In this document: positions 54,358 through 64,000 of the stretch, piece after piece | How the letters are laid out: every line of letters starts with the position of its first letter | Position numbering within the stretch: position 1 is the first letter of the stretch | The notes under the pieces: generated by a model | What the model was told of the DNA's origin: nothing | Seen by the model: the letters and a program-made list of their open reading frames with translations, nothing else | Databases searched by the model: none | NCBI GenBank assembly: GCA_944472155.2 | Contig: OX235271.1 | Location: 27,660,977 to 27,724,976 of the forward strand | Source of the DNA: Trichobilharzia szidati | Lineage: Eukaryota; Platyhelminthes; Trematoda; Strigeidida; Schistosomatidae | Reading direction: 5' to 3' | DNA: 64,000 nucleotides | Translations under genes and position numbers: made by a program

Positions 54358-54604
54358 ACCTCCTGCAGGACTGTAAGAGATACTTTGATTGGATATTAAG
54401 TAGTAACTAATGTCATGAGTCTAGTCCTTGGTATTGGTGTAGACTGAATTCTATTCCTATAATCATCACTGATGAACAGAATTCGATCCCTAGTAGGATT
54501 ATGGGTGGACACTACTGATGAGTTCCAAACTGTGATTTTCAGTGATTGTCCAACTTACGGTGGTTCGTGAAGAAACCTGAATTTATCTCTCTAGTTATCA
54601 ATGT

Positions 54605-54985
54605 TAATGGAACAGGATATAGGATTTCCAACATGAGCTGACATCACTTAGAGAACCATTGAAAACCGGGGAGTATTGGACAGTTGTTTCGTCCTAATTT
54701 GGGACTCTTTATCAGTACACACCCACCGGGATTCGAACCCAGGACCGTCTGGTTACAAGGCGAGCTCGTATGCTATTGAGCCACTGGGACCCGATCCAAT
54801 GGCCAGCACATGAATTCCAACTTCTGACAATTCACGACATAGCGCAACCGCTAGCCAATATCTTCGGCGAGTATTTGTCCTCACACCCGACCTGCTGCAC
54901 CCTACTGGTCACAACTTCTCACTAGAACCCCAGGTAACTACCTACCTGAATAGGACAAGTCGCTAGTGAGCATCTCATTGATATT
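54605..54985 (-). mobile_element. SM-alpha-like SINE, minus strand, near full length
   Basis: Leader through tail is present: 'gaccagtagggtgcagcaggtcgggtgtgag', 'gtcccagtggctcaatagcatacgagc' and box B gggttcgaatcc. The hammerhead segment is 54718-54673 with stem I GTACTG/CAATAC, core ATAAAGA and an intact stem II GTCC/GGAC. Confidence 0.85.
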
Positions 54986-55208
54986 CAAGTGTTGGTTTGT
55001 AGGGATTTGATTGGTTATAGGATTTTCATCATGAGCTGACATCAGTTAGAGAACCATTGGAACCCCAGTGGGTGCGTACCTCTGAAGAGTCCCAGACTAG
55101 GATGAAACAGCTGTCCAGTACTCCCAGGTTTTCCAGTGGTTCTCTAACTGATGTCAGCTCATGATGAAAATCCTGTAACCAATCAAATCCCTACAAACCA
55201 ACACTTGA
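54985..55208. repeat. 76-bp inverted repeat of SM-alpha tails
   Basis: Arms 54985-55060 and 55133-55208 are inverted copies of the SM-alpha tail (tcaagtgttggtttgtaggg..gaaccattgg). The 72-nt centre carries a plus-strand hammerhead. The arrangement is a fold-back of two truncated copies. Confidence 0.88.
55076..55121 (+). ncRNA. SM-alpha hammerhead motif with canonical CUGA-A-GA core
   Basis: Core CTGAAGA (55082-55088) has canonical C3, T4, G5, A6, G8 and A9. Stem II GTCC/GGAT (closing G.U), GAAA 55104-55107, stem III ACAG/CTGT, cleavage nucleotide C115 (55115). Stem I GTAC/GTAC pairs but its two core-proximal positions (CT versus CA) do not. Confidence 0.62.
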
Positions 55209-55324
55209 ACAGGATATGTAAACTCTCATAGAAAACAATCAAAATGATTCAAAAACAAAAACTAACAGTTAGTAAAATATGCTCAACAAGAGGTTCTTTA
55301 AGTTAACAAATCAATAAGACTTAC

Positions 55325-55429
55325 CTGATTGAAGTATTCTTCAAGTAAACAGTCAACCCATGGTTCGCTAACATTCATTGGTCTGACTTCATTTGAAATA
55401 TCACAACATTTTATAAGCACCATTTTAAA
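55325..55429 (-). CDS. PDE9A: PDE9-type phosphodiesterase, internal exon with metal ligand
   Basis: This exon is 35 codons, phase 0 at both ends, acceptor 'tttcctgtag' before 55429 and donor GTAAGT at 55324-55319. It encodes [35 protein letters not shown]. Asp10 of the exon corresponds to the metal-coordinating Asp of the catalytic site (human PDE9A2 D402) and Tyr32 to the PDE9 pocket tyrosine (Y424), which separates PDE8/9 from most other families. It joins in frame to 58728-58844 upstream and 47531-47659 downstream. Confidence 0.94.
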
Positions 55430-55849
55430 CTACAGGAAATAGAGTAATAATGAGTAATAATAATAGTAATAATAACCATAGCAGGAGTGGATATTATGAT
55501 TACTGTGGTGTAAAAAGCTTATTGAACTGATGGTTATTCAAACAGTCTTAAACAGAAGCCCTCTAAGTGTCAGACTGTTAATTTCAACTTCAGATGCAAA
55601 CAAGACTTGTGTGGACTGATTCAGCCCCAGGATTCTTATAATAATACTGACGGCACTGTGACAGGAAATAATTCGAATATCACATTCCTTAGCATCAGTT
55701 TCTCTTCAAATATTCGCTGGCCACCTAATATCTTGTTGATTTATTAGAAGAATATCTCGTTTGAATTATTATTACCTAGGGAAGTCGAGACTTTCTTCTA
55801 GTATAACTCATCCTCCTCCCTTAAAATTTGTTAATTCATCCATTCTACT

Positions 55850-56423
55850 TGTTCATCAATATTATTTCCTCTTATTATTCCCTGGGCTTCTCGAAAAAGA
55901 CCATGTCATACTATGGTGGTGTGATACAGACAGTGTGTGCCAACGGAATATTATTCTCACATATTCCCACAGTTCAGTTCAGCATTAACAACAAAATACT
56001 ATGTATATTTGAATATTCTATTTCATGTCATTTGATGTAAATCTAAATCACGCGGTCAGTGACTAGTTAACGAATATAAACTGTAGATAAATAAACAGCG
56101 GTTTGATTAATGAAAAGTATACCATGGCTTCCGTGTCTTGCATTCTGTTGTTACAATATTATGTAGAACATTGAAGATTGTAAGCAAGATTAGTGGTGTG
56201 TGTGTGTGCCTTTAACTCAACTAACTGACACTGCGGTTGAAAGGCATTTTAATCCTTCCAAGCAGTTAGCTAAAGCCATCTTGTCTGCTACTGAACATCC
56301 TCTTAATTCGCAACTCTGTCCTATTAACTCTTCAGATAGAATCGGAAGAAATTTCATAAAAATTTATGCTGGTACAGCAAAATATTAAACTTTCGGTTTT
56401 TATAGCTTTATTATTTCTACTAT

Positions 56424-56471
<48 letters not shown>

Positions 56472-57085
56472 CAGCCTGCTTAAAACTTGGGCTACCAAAA
56501 ACTTCTATTTCTCTGTGGCATATATTTCCTCTCGTTCGGTTTGTTTTATCGATTAAGATATGACCTCTAGTGGTATTATCTACTCTTGTGTGTGTATTTA
56601 AAATGTTTACAAGCTTCTGATTCGCAAGTTCCTGTTAAACTTGAGGAATGGCCTGATTGTGGGTGGCAACGTGTTCCAATACATGAGATAACGGTTCTTC
56701 AATTGTGTCCTTGCGACTCAAAATGCACTTCTAAACATCTTACAACTGGCTTTCAACTAGACATCGTGGATCTTTTGAAACAGAGACAAAGCAGATATAT
56801 CGTAATAGAACGGCCTTGTGCTTCAGCTAAGAGACCATTGTGTCACAGGATATGCTTCTGTCAATTAATATTTTACTTGAAGATATTGTACAAAGGGAAA
56901 ATATCATGCAATAAACTGCTCTGAGAATTCTGTAAATTTTATAAATACTGTCCAGAATAAAGATGTGATTATTGTGTTGTTTATATGTTTATCAAGGGAG
57001 ATAAATTGTTCCAATATGTACTAATGCTGAAAATTCCATTCTGCATAACTAGTGTTTGAAATAAAGCGACTATTACTATTAATAG
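55850..57085 (+). mobile_element. CR1-like LINE relic, plus strand
   Basis: Two coding islands match the CR1-like C-terminus: the SSYYSLGFSKKTMSYYGG region (LPILLYCSPLVFPGLLKKDY-like, 55855-55920) and 56165-56390 (ERHFNPSKQLAKAILSATEH). A tail 'aatgctgaaaattccattctgcataactag..aaataaagcg' follows near 57030. A 112-codon frame at 56586-56924 within it has no recognised domain. Confidence 0.62.
56431..56469. repeat. (AT)n microsatellite
   Basis: About 19 uninterrupted AT dinucleotides inside the CR1-like relic. Confidence 0.97.
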
Positions 57086-57409
57086 TAGACGTTCTAGACA
57101 GGAATAGACATGAAGAAACTTTGTGAATTTCAGGAAGTGTTGATATGTTCTCCTCACACTGAATTACATTCTACACTGAAGATATTTACAGAAATGAGAA
57201 ACAACTTCTAAAATACTTGAGTGATATTCATAGTTCAATGGCACAGTAGTCACAAACTACACCTTACGGTATTCCAGATTCACATATCTGAATTGACATT
57301 ATTGTTGAGAATTAGGATTTTCTTCCTCGTATTAATTTCTGTGAATCTCCTCACTGGTGTCAGAACGCCTGTTCTGCTTCCCAAAACCAGCTCGTTTGGA
57401 CATCGTTAC

Positions 57410-58135
57410 CAGTGCCGCCTGTAGTTGAAACGATGCTGCCTGTTCACATAAGGATTACTTTAGATTACCCCCGATGATTGGTGTTTGCTGTTGGTGGTCC
57501 GGTATCTAAATCAACTCTTTCTTCACTATATTCGCTTGAAGAACCTTCTTCACTGCAAGTTGTTTACAGTAGCATAGCTGATATTTATGCTTTTCGTATT
57601 CATACTTTAAGTTACCTGTACACCATTAGGACCATGAAAAGTACTTCTACTTATTATTGATATTCCCTTGGGTTCTGAGTGGAATATAGGGCTTCAGCAG
57701 CACATCGCGATTTCCCTCTTTTCTTCTCAGTCTTTTATAGGTCACTCCACAAGGTCCTGTTTGGGACATGACCTCACTCGACGGTCTCCTCGACGCGTAT
57801 GTCCAGTACATCTCTATATTTGTTTGATGATATGTTCGTGGTTGATTCGTTGTCATAGTTACTCGTTGTTTATAAACGCTAGCCGGTCATCCGATCTTCA
57901 GTATGATGCAAACACAACTATTGATGTAAGCTTTTCATGACACGAGTGCCAAGCCTCTGGAGTATATAGAAGTACTTACTTGACATTACTGTTGGAGATC
58001 TTGTTCCTTACGTCCAGTGCAGTAGATTTCCACACTGGGTTCAGAGTAACCCAAGTCTGTTCCACTTTCCCCATCCTGGCTGGCTTTGACATCTTCATCT
58101 GCCCCGCCTGTAGCTGAAATGCTGTTCAGATGAGG
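57410..58135 (-). mobile_element. RTE-type LINE relic
   Basis: Tail 'tattgatattcccttgggttctgagtggaatatagggcttcagc' at 57655, then eroded C-terminal coding to about 58135. The isolated block 'cgcctgtagttgaaacgatgctgcc' at about 57415 belongs to the same region, so the copy is rearranged. Confidence 0.65.
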
Positions 58136-58344
58136 TTTGTGAAAAAAATGACTTTCATTAGATTTCTACCATTGCTACTTGCGACGAGACTTTTGACTGC
58201 ACATTCAACCAGTGTGTGTCTCATTTTAGCCTAGGGTAATACCTGTGACGATCACCACTTTTATATTGCCTTCATATTTATAAAAGGCAACACTAATGAC
58301 GTTTTCGAATACGAAGGCTTAAATTCCACATCCAAACTGTTATC

Positions 58345-58575
58345 ATTATTATTCCATTGCAATCCGAGTAGAAATTAAGACTCCATGCTTGACCTTTGAA
58401 GGTTAAGTAGCAATGGTGTTTATTTTATGCGGGACGGGGTTGCTAGCCGCATACGCAACCCTCCTTCTTTACTGGGCTTACTACCGGCTAAGCGAGGTTT
58501 AGAGCAGTGAGTCGGTCGGGGACCGAACTTAGACCACGTGGGGCTTGGTCCGTAATACTCGCACACTAAGGTGAA
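58345..58575 (-). mobile_element. SINE-A, minus strand, diverged
   Basis: 'gggacggggttgctagccgcatacgcaaccc', 'cttactaccggctaagcgaggtttag', and head 'cggggaccgaacttagaccacgtgg'. Confidence 0.75.
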
Positions 58576-58727
58576 TCTAACTTCCACAGTTAACATGTCG
58601 TACTGCATAGCTGAGATGAGATAATGTGTCACTGTCCAACGTTAAGCTGATGAGATGATCAGTGAAGCAAAAATTAGATTCATGAAGGGTAAGGCAGTCG
58701 TATAAACAGTTGAATTTACCAACTTAC

Positions 58728-58844
58728 GGTTTCACGATGTTCTTTTTTATTCATTGAAAAACCTTCTTCTAAATGTCTTCTCATTGTTTCCAATATTTCA
58801 CCATGTCTAGCCATATCAGTAGCTAGAATAAGGCTTGTCATTCC
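58728..58844 (-). CDS. PDE9A: PDE9-type phosphodiesterase, most upstream exon in window
   Basis: This exon is 39 codons from an acceptor 'ctgaaaaag' before 58844 (weak pyrimidine tract) to donor GTAAGT at 58727-58722, phase 0 at both ends. It encodes [39 protein letters not shown]. The block corresponds to human PDE9A [20 protein letters not shown], a catalytic-domain helix just after the HD metal-site segment. The HD and HNxxHA segments must lie in exons upstream (above 58844). I could not find them between here and the window end, so the 5' intron is over 5 kb or those exons are outside. Confidence 0.93.
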
Positions 58845-59159
58845 CTTTTTCAGATTAAAATTATAAAATAATTTTTTTAAATATTGTGTAAAGAAATAAA
58901 GCGAATATTTTACTGGCATAGATATGAATAATGAATAAAAGTGAAGTGAAAACCTGGAGTGCTGAAGGAATTGCAAGAAACGAGGTCTCCAGATACCTAG
59001 TCTGACAGTATTTCACCTGTAATAATAGAAGCAACGGCTGAAAATGCCTTTCTCATACCGCAGTCACCAAGAATTTCTCCTGTTCTTTCACCTTCAGTTA
59101 TTACATACAAAATCAATATTATAGTATATCACTTTAAGGTTATCTGAGACAGCGTCGTC

Positions 59160-59320
59160 AGCAAACGATCAGATACCAGCGGTTGAATGGTCTATGAGCT
59201 CTGCTTGTAACTAGAAGGTTCTGGGTTCAAACACTAGTGAGTTCTTGCCGGACGAGACAGCTACCCAGCACTTCCTGGATCTTCAATGGTCTTCTAACTG
59301 GCATCAGCCCGTGATCAGAC
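59160..59320 (+). mobile_element. SM-alpha-like SINE relic
   Basis: tRNA-like 'gttgaatggtctatgagctctgcttgtaactagaaggttctgggttcaaac', hammerhead remnant 'ccggacgagacagctacccagcac', tail 'cttctaactggcatcagcccgtgatcag'. Confidence 0.72.
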
Positions 59321-59359
59321 CTCTACGAATAAACAGTTCAGACGACCAAAAATTATTAT

Positions 59360-59759
59360 TAATAATATATCCTTGGGTTCCCTGTGGAACGTTAGGCTTC
59401 AACAGCACATCGCTATTTCACCCTTTTCGTCAAATTCTTTTTAACAGACTTCACAGCAGCCCATAAACGTTTACCTTGTCACACGTTCTCCTCCATGTCA
59501 TCCTGAAACTCATGCACAACTCGTCCTCCTCCATTCAGGTTTCATCCGGGGGAGATTGTTTGCCCCACATGATGATACTGTGTGCAAAGGGCTGAGATGA
59601 ATGTGTTCGGTTCTCCTGATATTTAATGTATAATTTCCCAGTCTGTGGATGTATCACTGAGTGAATAACCTCACCTAGTTTACGAGTCCTATAGCTTACT
59701 AGCATGTCGTAGGCCCGTAAAACAGGGGAAATTGAATGTGGGGCTAGCAACACTATCAC
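59360..59759 (-). mobile_element. RTE-type tail relic adjoining an unexplained short ORF
   Basis: 59360-59545 carries the RTE tail block 'ccttgggttccctgtggaacgttaggcttcaac' and eroded coding. Next to it a minus-strand frame (59759-59535, 74 codons) reads VIHSVIHPQTGKLYIKYQEN. The HPxTG pattern faintly recalls sideroflexins but the rest does not fit. Treated as uncharacterised. Confidence 0.4.
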
Positions 59760-60384
59760 AGAAAATCAATCTTATCGCAACACAAACTTCAAAGATATCG
59801 AAAATTATTGTTTTAGAAAAAAAGTCTAATAGAAATGACCGGGAAATGGAACTGTTTAACTGAAGAAATTCTCAGTTATCAGTATAGGCTACGCAATAAG
59901 AACTCAAGAGAGAGGATAAAGGTTTTATCATCAAACCCTTAATTCGCTCGTGAGCAACTTTAAAGAGAGAAATTTATTTCTGATGTAAATTACAATCTGA
60001 AAAATTACTTGCCCAATAAAACTGAAGTGAGAACTACTCAAATGGAAGATGATTCCAGCGTAGTTACTTCGAACAAATTTAATTATTGGTTACATTAATT
60101 TTAATGCATACAGGGTAAGTGGTTCAGCAGTAGAAATCTTCTTGCGGTAGCCTGTTTTAATCATTGAGCTACCTAAATTCTCTTATTCATCAAAATGCAT
60201 CGGAGTTTACTCCGTTTCATATTGTGTTTTAATGATCTAATTACCACAGTGAGGAGTCACAATTCGTACTTACTTACTTAACATTTCAAGTAAATCTCTA
60301 CCTACCGTCGGGAGTTTTTTGAAGGAAATAAAGGAAGAACACTGTGAAATAGCACTAGAGCAATCTTCGAGTGAATAACAGCCC

Positions 60385-60485
60385 ACCAGAATTTGTGATG
60401 TGATCATGAGCAATGATTTCAGCTTGAAATGTCATCAAGTTGTTAATACCGCATCACTGTGTGACATTTAAAATAAACTTATGAA
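60385..60485 (+). repeat. PLE end with hammerhead-like motif (G3-C8)
   Basis: Stem I TGAT/ATCA, core GTGATCA (60400-60406) with extra T, stem II GAGC/GCTT, GAAA 60426-60429, cleavage nucleotide C60433. The tail 'taccgcatcactgtgtgacattt' parallels 27990-28008. Flanking sequence is otherwise unassigned. Confidence 0.58.
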
Positions 60486-60689
60486 AATAGAATAAATAAT
60501 GCGGAATTCAAAGCCTCGATGGTACTGTCATATAAAGAAGGAACATCAGATGCCCTACACAGGATTCTTATTAAGGCTGGGAGGGACTAAGCTGGCATTT
60601 AAACTAATCAACCAAGTCACTCAGAGAAAAACTTTGTTGGTTTAAAGACCTGATAGATCCAATTAAGAAAAATAATATAACTTAATATT

Positions 60690-61600
60690 AATAATAATAA
60701 TTTGCTTTATTCCAAAACAGTACTTGTGATACTGAATGGAATTCTTAGCATTTTTTCCACAGTATTGCATCCAGTTAGTACATTATCAATAAATAAAATT
60801 CCATATAGATTAAGGAAATCTCAGTTCATTATGACAACAACATATTGGCATGTCGGTAGCAAAGGTAAAGCTGAACGGTGTTTGAAGGTGTTAGAAAAGT
60901 AGGTGCTATCATATTTACTGGCGTAAGCGACAGAAAGAAACAAAAGCAGCACATAACGAAAAAAAGAGAGAGAAAAGAGGAAAAGAAAATGTTGTACCCA
61001 TAAATGATATGAGTTGGAAAGACAAGGTCCAGTTGTACTACTGACTATTTAATGAATTATAGGTGTCACGCCTAATGCTTTCTTTATCACACAGAACACG
61101 AGCTAAGTAAGGTATGGTTGAGTTTTTGTACTTGCTGGTGCGAGCATATAGTTTTCTATATAGGCTTCTGATTTTGCCTGATGAGATGCAAGGGGAGAGT
61201 TGTGAGTGAAGAGGGTAGTGTGAGTTAGATAAAATGGATTTGGCCCATTTTTTCACATGAGTCCATGTGCCTGTCGACGAGAATATTAACAAGCTGATTA
61301 AGTGGCACGTTGGTTACCCTGCTGACAACCTTTAACATCCTGCGTAATAAGGTATAGTCCTTCTTCAGTAGCCCGGGAAAAACTAAGGGGGAACAATAGA
61401 GAATAATAGGCAGAATGCGAGAATTAACGAGTTGTAGGAGTAATGGTTGGGTTATACCAAAATGTTTTGACTTCTTGATGAAGAAGGTAAGACGGAATAT
61501 TTTCTTGGAAATCGCCAAGATATGAGACGACCAGGAAAGATCAGCAGATAGAAAGACGCCTACCAAATACCATGTAATGACTATGAGTGAGGTCAATTAC
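60690..61600 (-). mobile_element. CR1-like LINE, heavily truncated
   Basis: (ATTATT) tail at 60690, 'gctttattccaaaacagtacttgtg' block, then coding from 61596 (SADLSWSSHILAISKKIFRL, FPGLLKKDYTLLRRMLKVVS) with a frameshift near 61240 into WAKSILSNSHYPLHSQLSPC. Only the C-terminal part of the reverse transcriptase protein is present. Confidence 0.85.
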
Positions 61601-61850
61601 ATAGGTCAAACTGGTAAATCGAGATGAACTAGATTATTGGAACATTTAGCTAGACCTAAAATGACTAACCCTGCTAAGTTAAATAACCTCGAAAAAAAAC
61701 AGCCATTGCACTGCATTCGCTTGCATACAATCATAAAATAGGGTGGGACGAATTGAGAGTATTAAGAAGTTATATAGTTAGGTGGGGAGAGGTTAATCGC
61801 TGAATCTTTTGTTCATCGAATCAGCAACAAACACATAAGATGTCTGAATT
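61598..61850 (+). pseudogene. PLE GIY-YIG fragment
   Basis: NYIGQTGKS, one stop, TRLLEHLARPKMTNPAKLNN, a frameshift, AIALHSLAYNHKIGWDELRV. It resembles family B (YIGQS..VIGLHAIESSHKIDFDN). No linker upstream. Confidence 0.72.
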
Positions 61851-62524
61851 CTTGTAGAAGTGATTAATAACACAAGGTAGTTACGTAACTAGGGTATGTC
61901 GTGAAAAACAATATGTAAACATTTTTTCTAAAAACCAAATGTTGGGTGTATCAAAGAATATCTGACGTTTTAATTAAAAAAAAATGTCGAAAGTATGTTT
62001 AATTCCCATTTCAAAATATTTGCTGAACAGTTGACCTCATATATATGCGAGTAGTTATCGAGTTTCCATTTCTATTGTATGGAACTGACACAAAAGAGGC
62101 ATTGATTTGCCTTATATAAAGATGCACTGCAGTTGAAAGCTTTGCAGTTGATATGCTTTTTAGTGTACTTTCTCGGAACTATATTCGCTTGGAATAAGCT
62201 CTATAAAAAAAAGTTTTCACACCCAGTATTTTATTTAACCAGTGAAGAATATGAGTTTGTTTTACTGAATGCTGATGGATGTGCTGACATATTTTGACAT
62301 ATCATGTTTGAAAATATTCTAATGGTCTAAATTGATTCGTGCATAACAAGTACAGCTAGCTGGGTGGTAACTGCAAGACTGTTTCACGGAACTCGTGAAG
62401 AAACCTCGTCCCAATGATAAACTTGAGTAATGCTAGAGCAATCAGTGTAGCAGATAAATACTCAGCTCATTATTAGTCTCAACAGTTCACAATCTAAACC
62501 ATTTCAAATGGTATAACTTACAAT

Positions 62525-63250
62525 GAGATAGGATGGTCGAGGGTGAGTGCCTTGCGCTGCGGGTTGGCCACTCCTCCGCACACCTCTTGAAATGCTCCCA
62601 TATGACCGGGCGTCTTACATAGCCTCTCCTGAGGAAGTCCTACTCACTGCCTTCACGTGGCGGAGGTGTTCTTCACCAAAGTGAGAGGGCGAAAGCGGAT
62701 GCCCGGCGCTCTTCACCGGATTGACTGTCCATTGGATGACAGTCTAGGGGAGATGGCTAAACCCTGATTCCAAACCTCCAACGACTGGAGTATGAAGCTC
62801 ACTGGAGCTCACCGGCAGACGTATGGACAAAGGGCTTGTTGGATGTCCTGGATGTCTGGCCCCATTCAAAAAGGCGTATGAACCGAACTCCGGTCACCGG
62901 CTGCCAATGGATAGTGGACTCCCTACCCCACTCCGACTGCCTTGTAGGTCACACTTGGTTGTGTAAAGGCTAGAGCTGCACTCTCAAACAAAAGGCCGAG
63001 CGATTCTGGGGATATCACTCGTACCAAATTCCCATGAAACTTCATGAACTCTCTTACAAACGAGGTACAGTCAAGGCTGATATGGATTGCCTGGGGCTAC
63101 AAACCGTCTACGGACTCCGTCTGTGGAACAAGAATTGGATAACCCTGTCGCAAAACCTTGTGTCGGATCACCGCACCTGGGCAGCGATGTTTCGAGATGT
63201 TCATGAAGTCGGCTCACCCTCTCGTAGGAGATAGCCGAAGTAAAGTAAAG
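62525..63250 (+). mobile_element. GC-richer LINE-like element with AGTAA tail
   Basis: About 725 bp, noticeably GC-richer than its surroundings, ending in (agtaa)n ('aagtaaagtaaagtaagta'). Near the 3' end a frame gives LRLWNKNWITLSQNLVSDHR, TWAAMFRDVHE, reminiscent of the W..D R..W pattern at the C-terminus of RTE-clade LINEs. The upstream part is not recognised. Confidence 0.5.
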
Positions 63251-63264
63251 TAAGTATGTATGTT

Positions 63265-63497
63265 ATTTTATTCCTTTGTGTTCCAAATGGAACATAGTGC
63301 TTCACGCTGGAGATTTTGAAGTTTCGGTAGCGCTAGTTTTATTTCTACGGGGTAGGGTTTTTGGCCTCACGCTCAACCGTCCATCTTTAACGGGATTACC
63401 ACCGTCTAAGCGAGGTTTGGGGGTGTATCGGGCAGAGACTGAAACCCGAACCACTTGCATGGTTGACGAGTATCTTACCGCTGAACCAACAACGTAC
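63265..63497 (-). mobile_element. SINE-A, minus strand
   Basis: 'ttattcctttgtgttccaaatggaacatagtgcttcac' tail, body 'cctcacgctcaaccgtcc..cgtctaagcgagg', head 'gagactgaaacccgaaccacttgcatggttgacgag'. Box B degraded. Confidence 0.8.
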
Positions 63498-63644
63498 ACA
63501 ATGTGATGGAAAGTATTCCTGTCGAAATGATAGGCTATTATAAATCAGAATCCCCAGATACTGTAAAGATGAAAGTAATGTTAACAGTTACACCAGGCTA
63601 GACAGTATTAAATATTAAGGATTCTGAGTAATTTTTGGATATGT

Positions 63645-64000
63645 TTCAGGATTTTCATCATGAGCTGACATTAGTTAAAGAACCATTGGAAAACCTGGGA
63701 GTACTGGACAGCTGTTTCGTCACACTAGTCTGGGACTCTTCATCAGTACGCACCCACTGAAGTTCGAACCCAGGACCTTCTGGTTACAAGGCGAGCCCGT
63801 ATACCATTGAGCCACTGGGACCCGATCCAATGGTCCATGAATTCTAACTTCTGCCAATTCACGACATAGCGTGACCCCTAGCCAATGTCTTCGGTGAGTA
63901 TTTGTCCTTACATCTGACCTGCTGCACCCTACTGGTCACGACTTCTCACTAGAACCCCAGGTAACTACCTACCTGAATAGGGCAATCGCTAGTGAGCATC
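63645..64000 (-). mobile_element. SM-alpha-like SINE, runs to window end
   Basis: Tail at 63650, hammerhead segment 63749-63701 (stem I GTACTG/CAGTAC, core ATGAAGA with C3 to A, stem II interrupted by three extra bases, GAAACAGCTGTC intact), tRNA-like segment with 'ggttcgaac' and leader. The leader continues past 63975 with the same sequence as 54955-54980, so that sequence belongs to the element. Confidence 0.85.

Noticed and set aside
59535..59759. Possible sideroflexin exon (HPxTG pattern)
   Set aside because: Only a short motif fits; the remaining residues do not, and no splice sites or neighbouring exons support it.
1..64000. CRISPR arrays, operons or prophage
   Set aside because: No regularly spaced repeats or bacterial gene organisation; splice sites, SINEs and LINEs show this is animal DNA.

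Overview
The window looks like AT-rich trematode DNA, most likely from a blood fluke (Schistosomatidae, probably Schistosoma). The evidence is the repeat content: an SM-alpha-like tRNA-derived SINE carrying a hammerhead ribozyme, Penelope-like elements (PLEs) with GIY-YIG endonuclease domains, SR2/RTE-like and CR1-like LINE fragments, and a second tRNA-derived SINE group. No bacterial-type operons, CRISPR arrays or standalone tRNA/rRNA genes were seen. Family names come from recognised motifs, not from a database search.

Host genes are sparse. (1) A plus-strand terminal exon (5904-6622) ends an unidentified Ser/Thr/Asn-rich protein; it has a strong splice acceptor and a probable frameshift in an AAT repeat near its end. 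(2) The 3' half of a high-affinity cGMP phosphodiesterase (PDE9 family) lies on the minus strand as four phase-0 exons at 58728-58844, 55325-55429, 47531-47659 and 41146-41268. Together they encode the C-terminal part of the catalytic domain through to the stop. Its introns (3.3, 7.7 and 6.3 kb) are packed with mobile elements.

Layout. 1-5.6 kb: PLE and RTE fragments and an unclassified repeat (X) interrupted by PLEs. 5.9-7.4 kb: host exon and 3' region. 7.4-12 kb: a long decayed PLE with a SINE insertion, an SM-alpha copy and a PLE relic. 12-15.4 kb: repeat X split by an RTE, then a 1 kb GTTA tetranucleotide array. 15.5-26 kb: nested PLE/RTE, repeat X, a CR1-like LINE with a 453-codon reverse transcriptase ORF, and SINEs. 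27-40 kb: a dense PLE cluster in both orientations with several inverted duplications and hammerhead motifs. 41-59 kb: the PDE9 exons and their TE-filled introns, including the best-preserved PLE reverse transcriptase (50130-51512). 59-64 kb: CR1, PLE and SINE remnants and a GC-richer LINE-like element.

The most interesting signal is the collection of hammerhead ribozyme motifs at PLE ends and in SM-alpha SINEs. Read by eye, several PLE families appear to replace the C3-G8 core pair with G-C, A-U or U-A. Other points are a 94-bp insertion consisting of little more than a hammerhead plus tail, flanked by a 10-bp target duplication; two PLE insertions bounded by opposed hammerheads; and two SINE types that share a tRNA-like head but have tails matching different LINEs (RTE and CR1).
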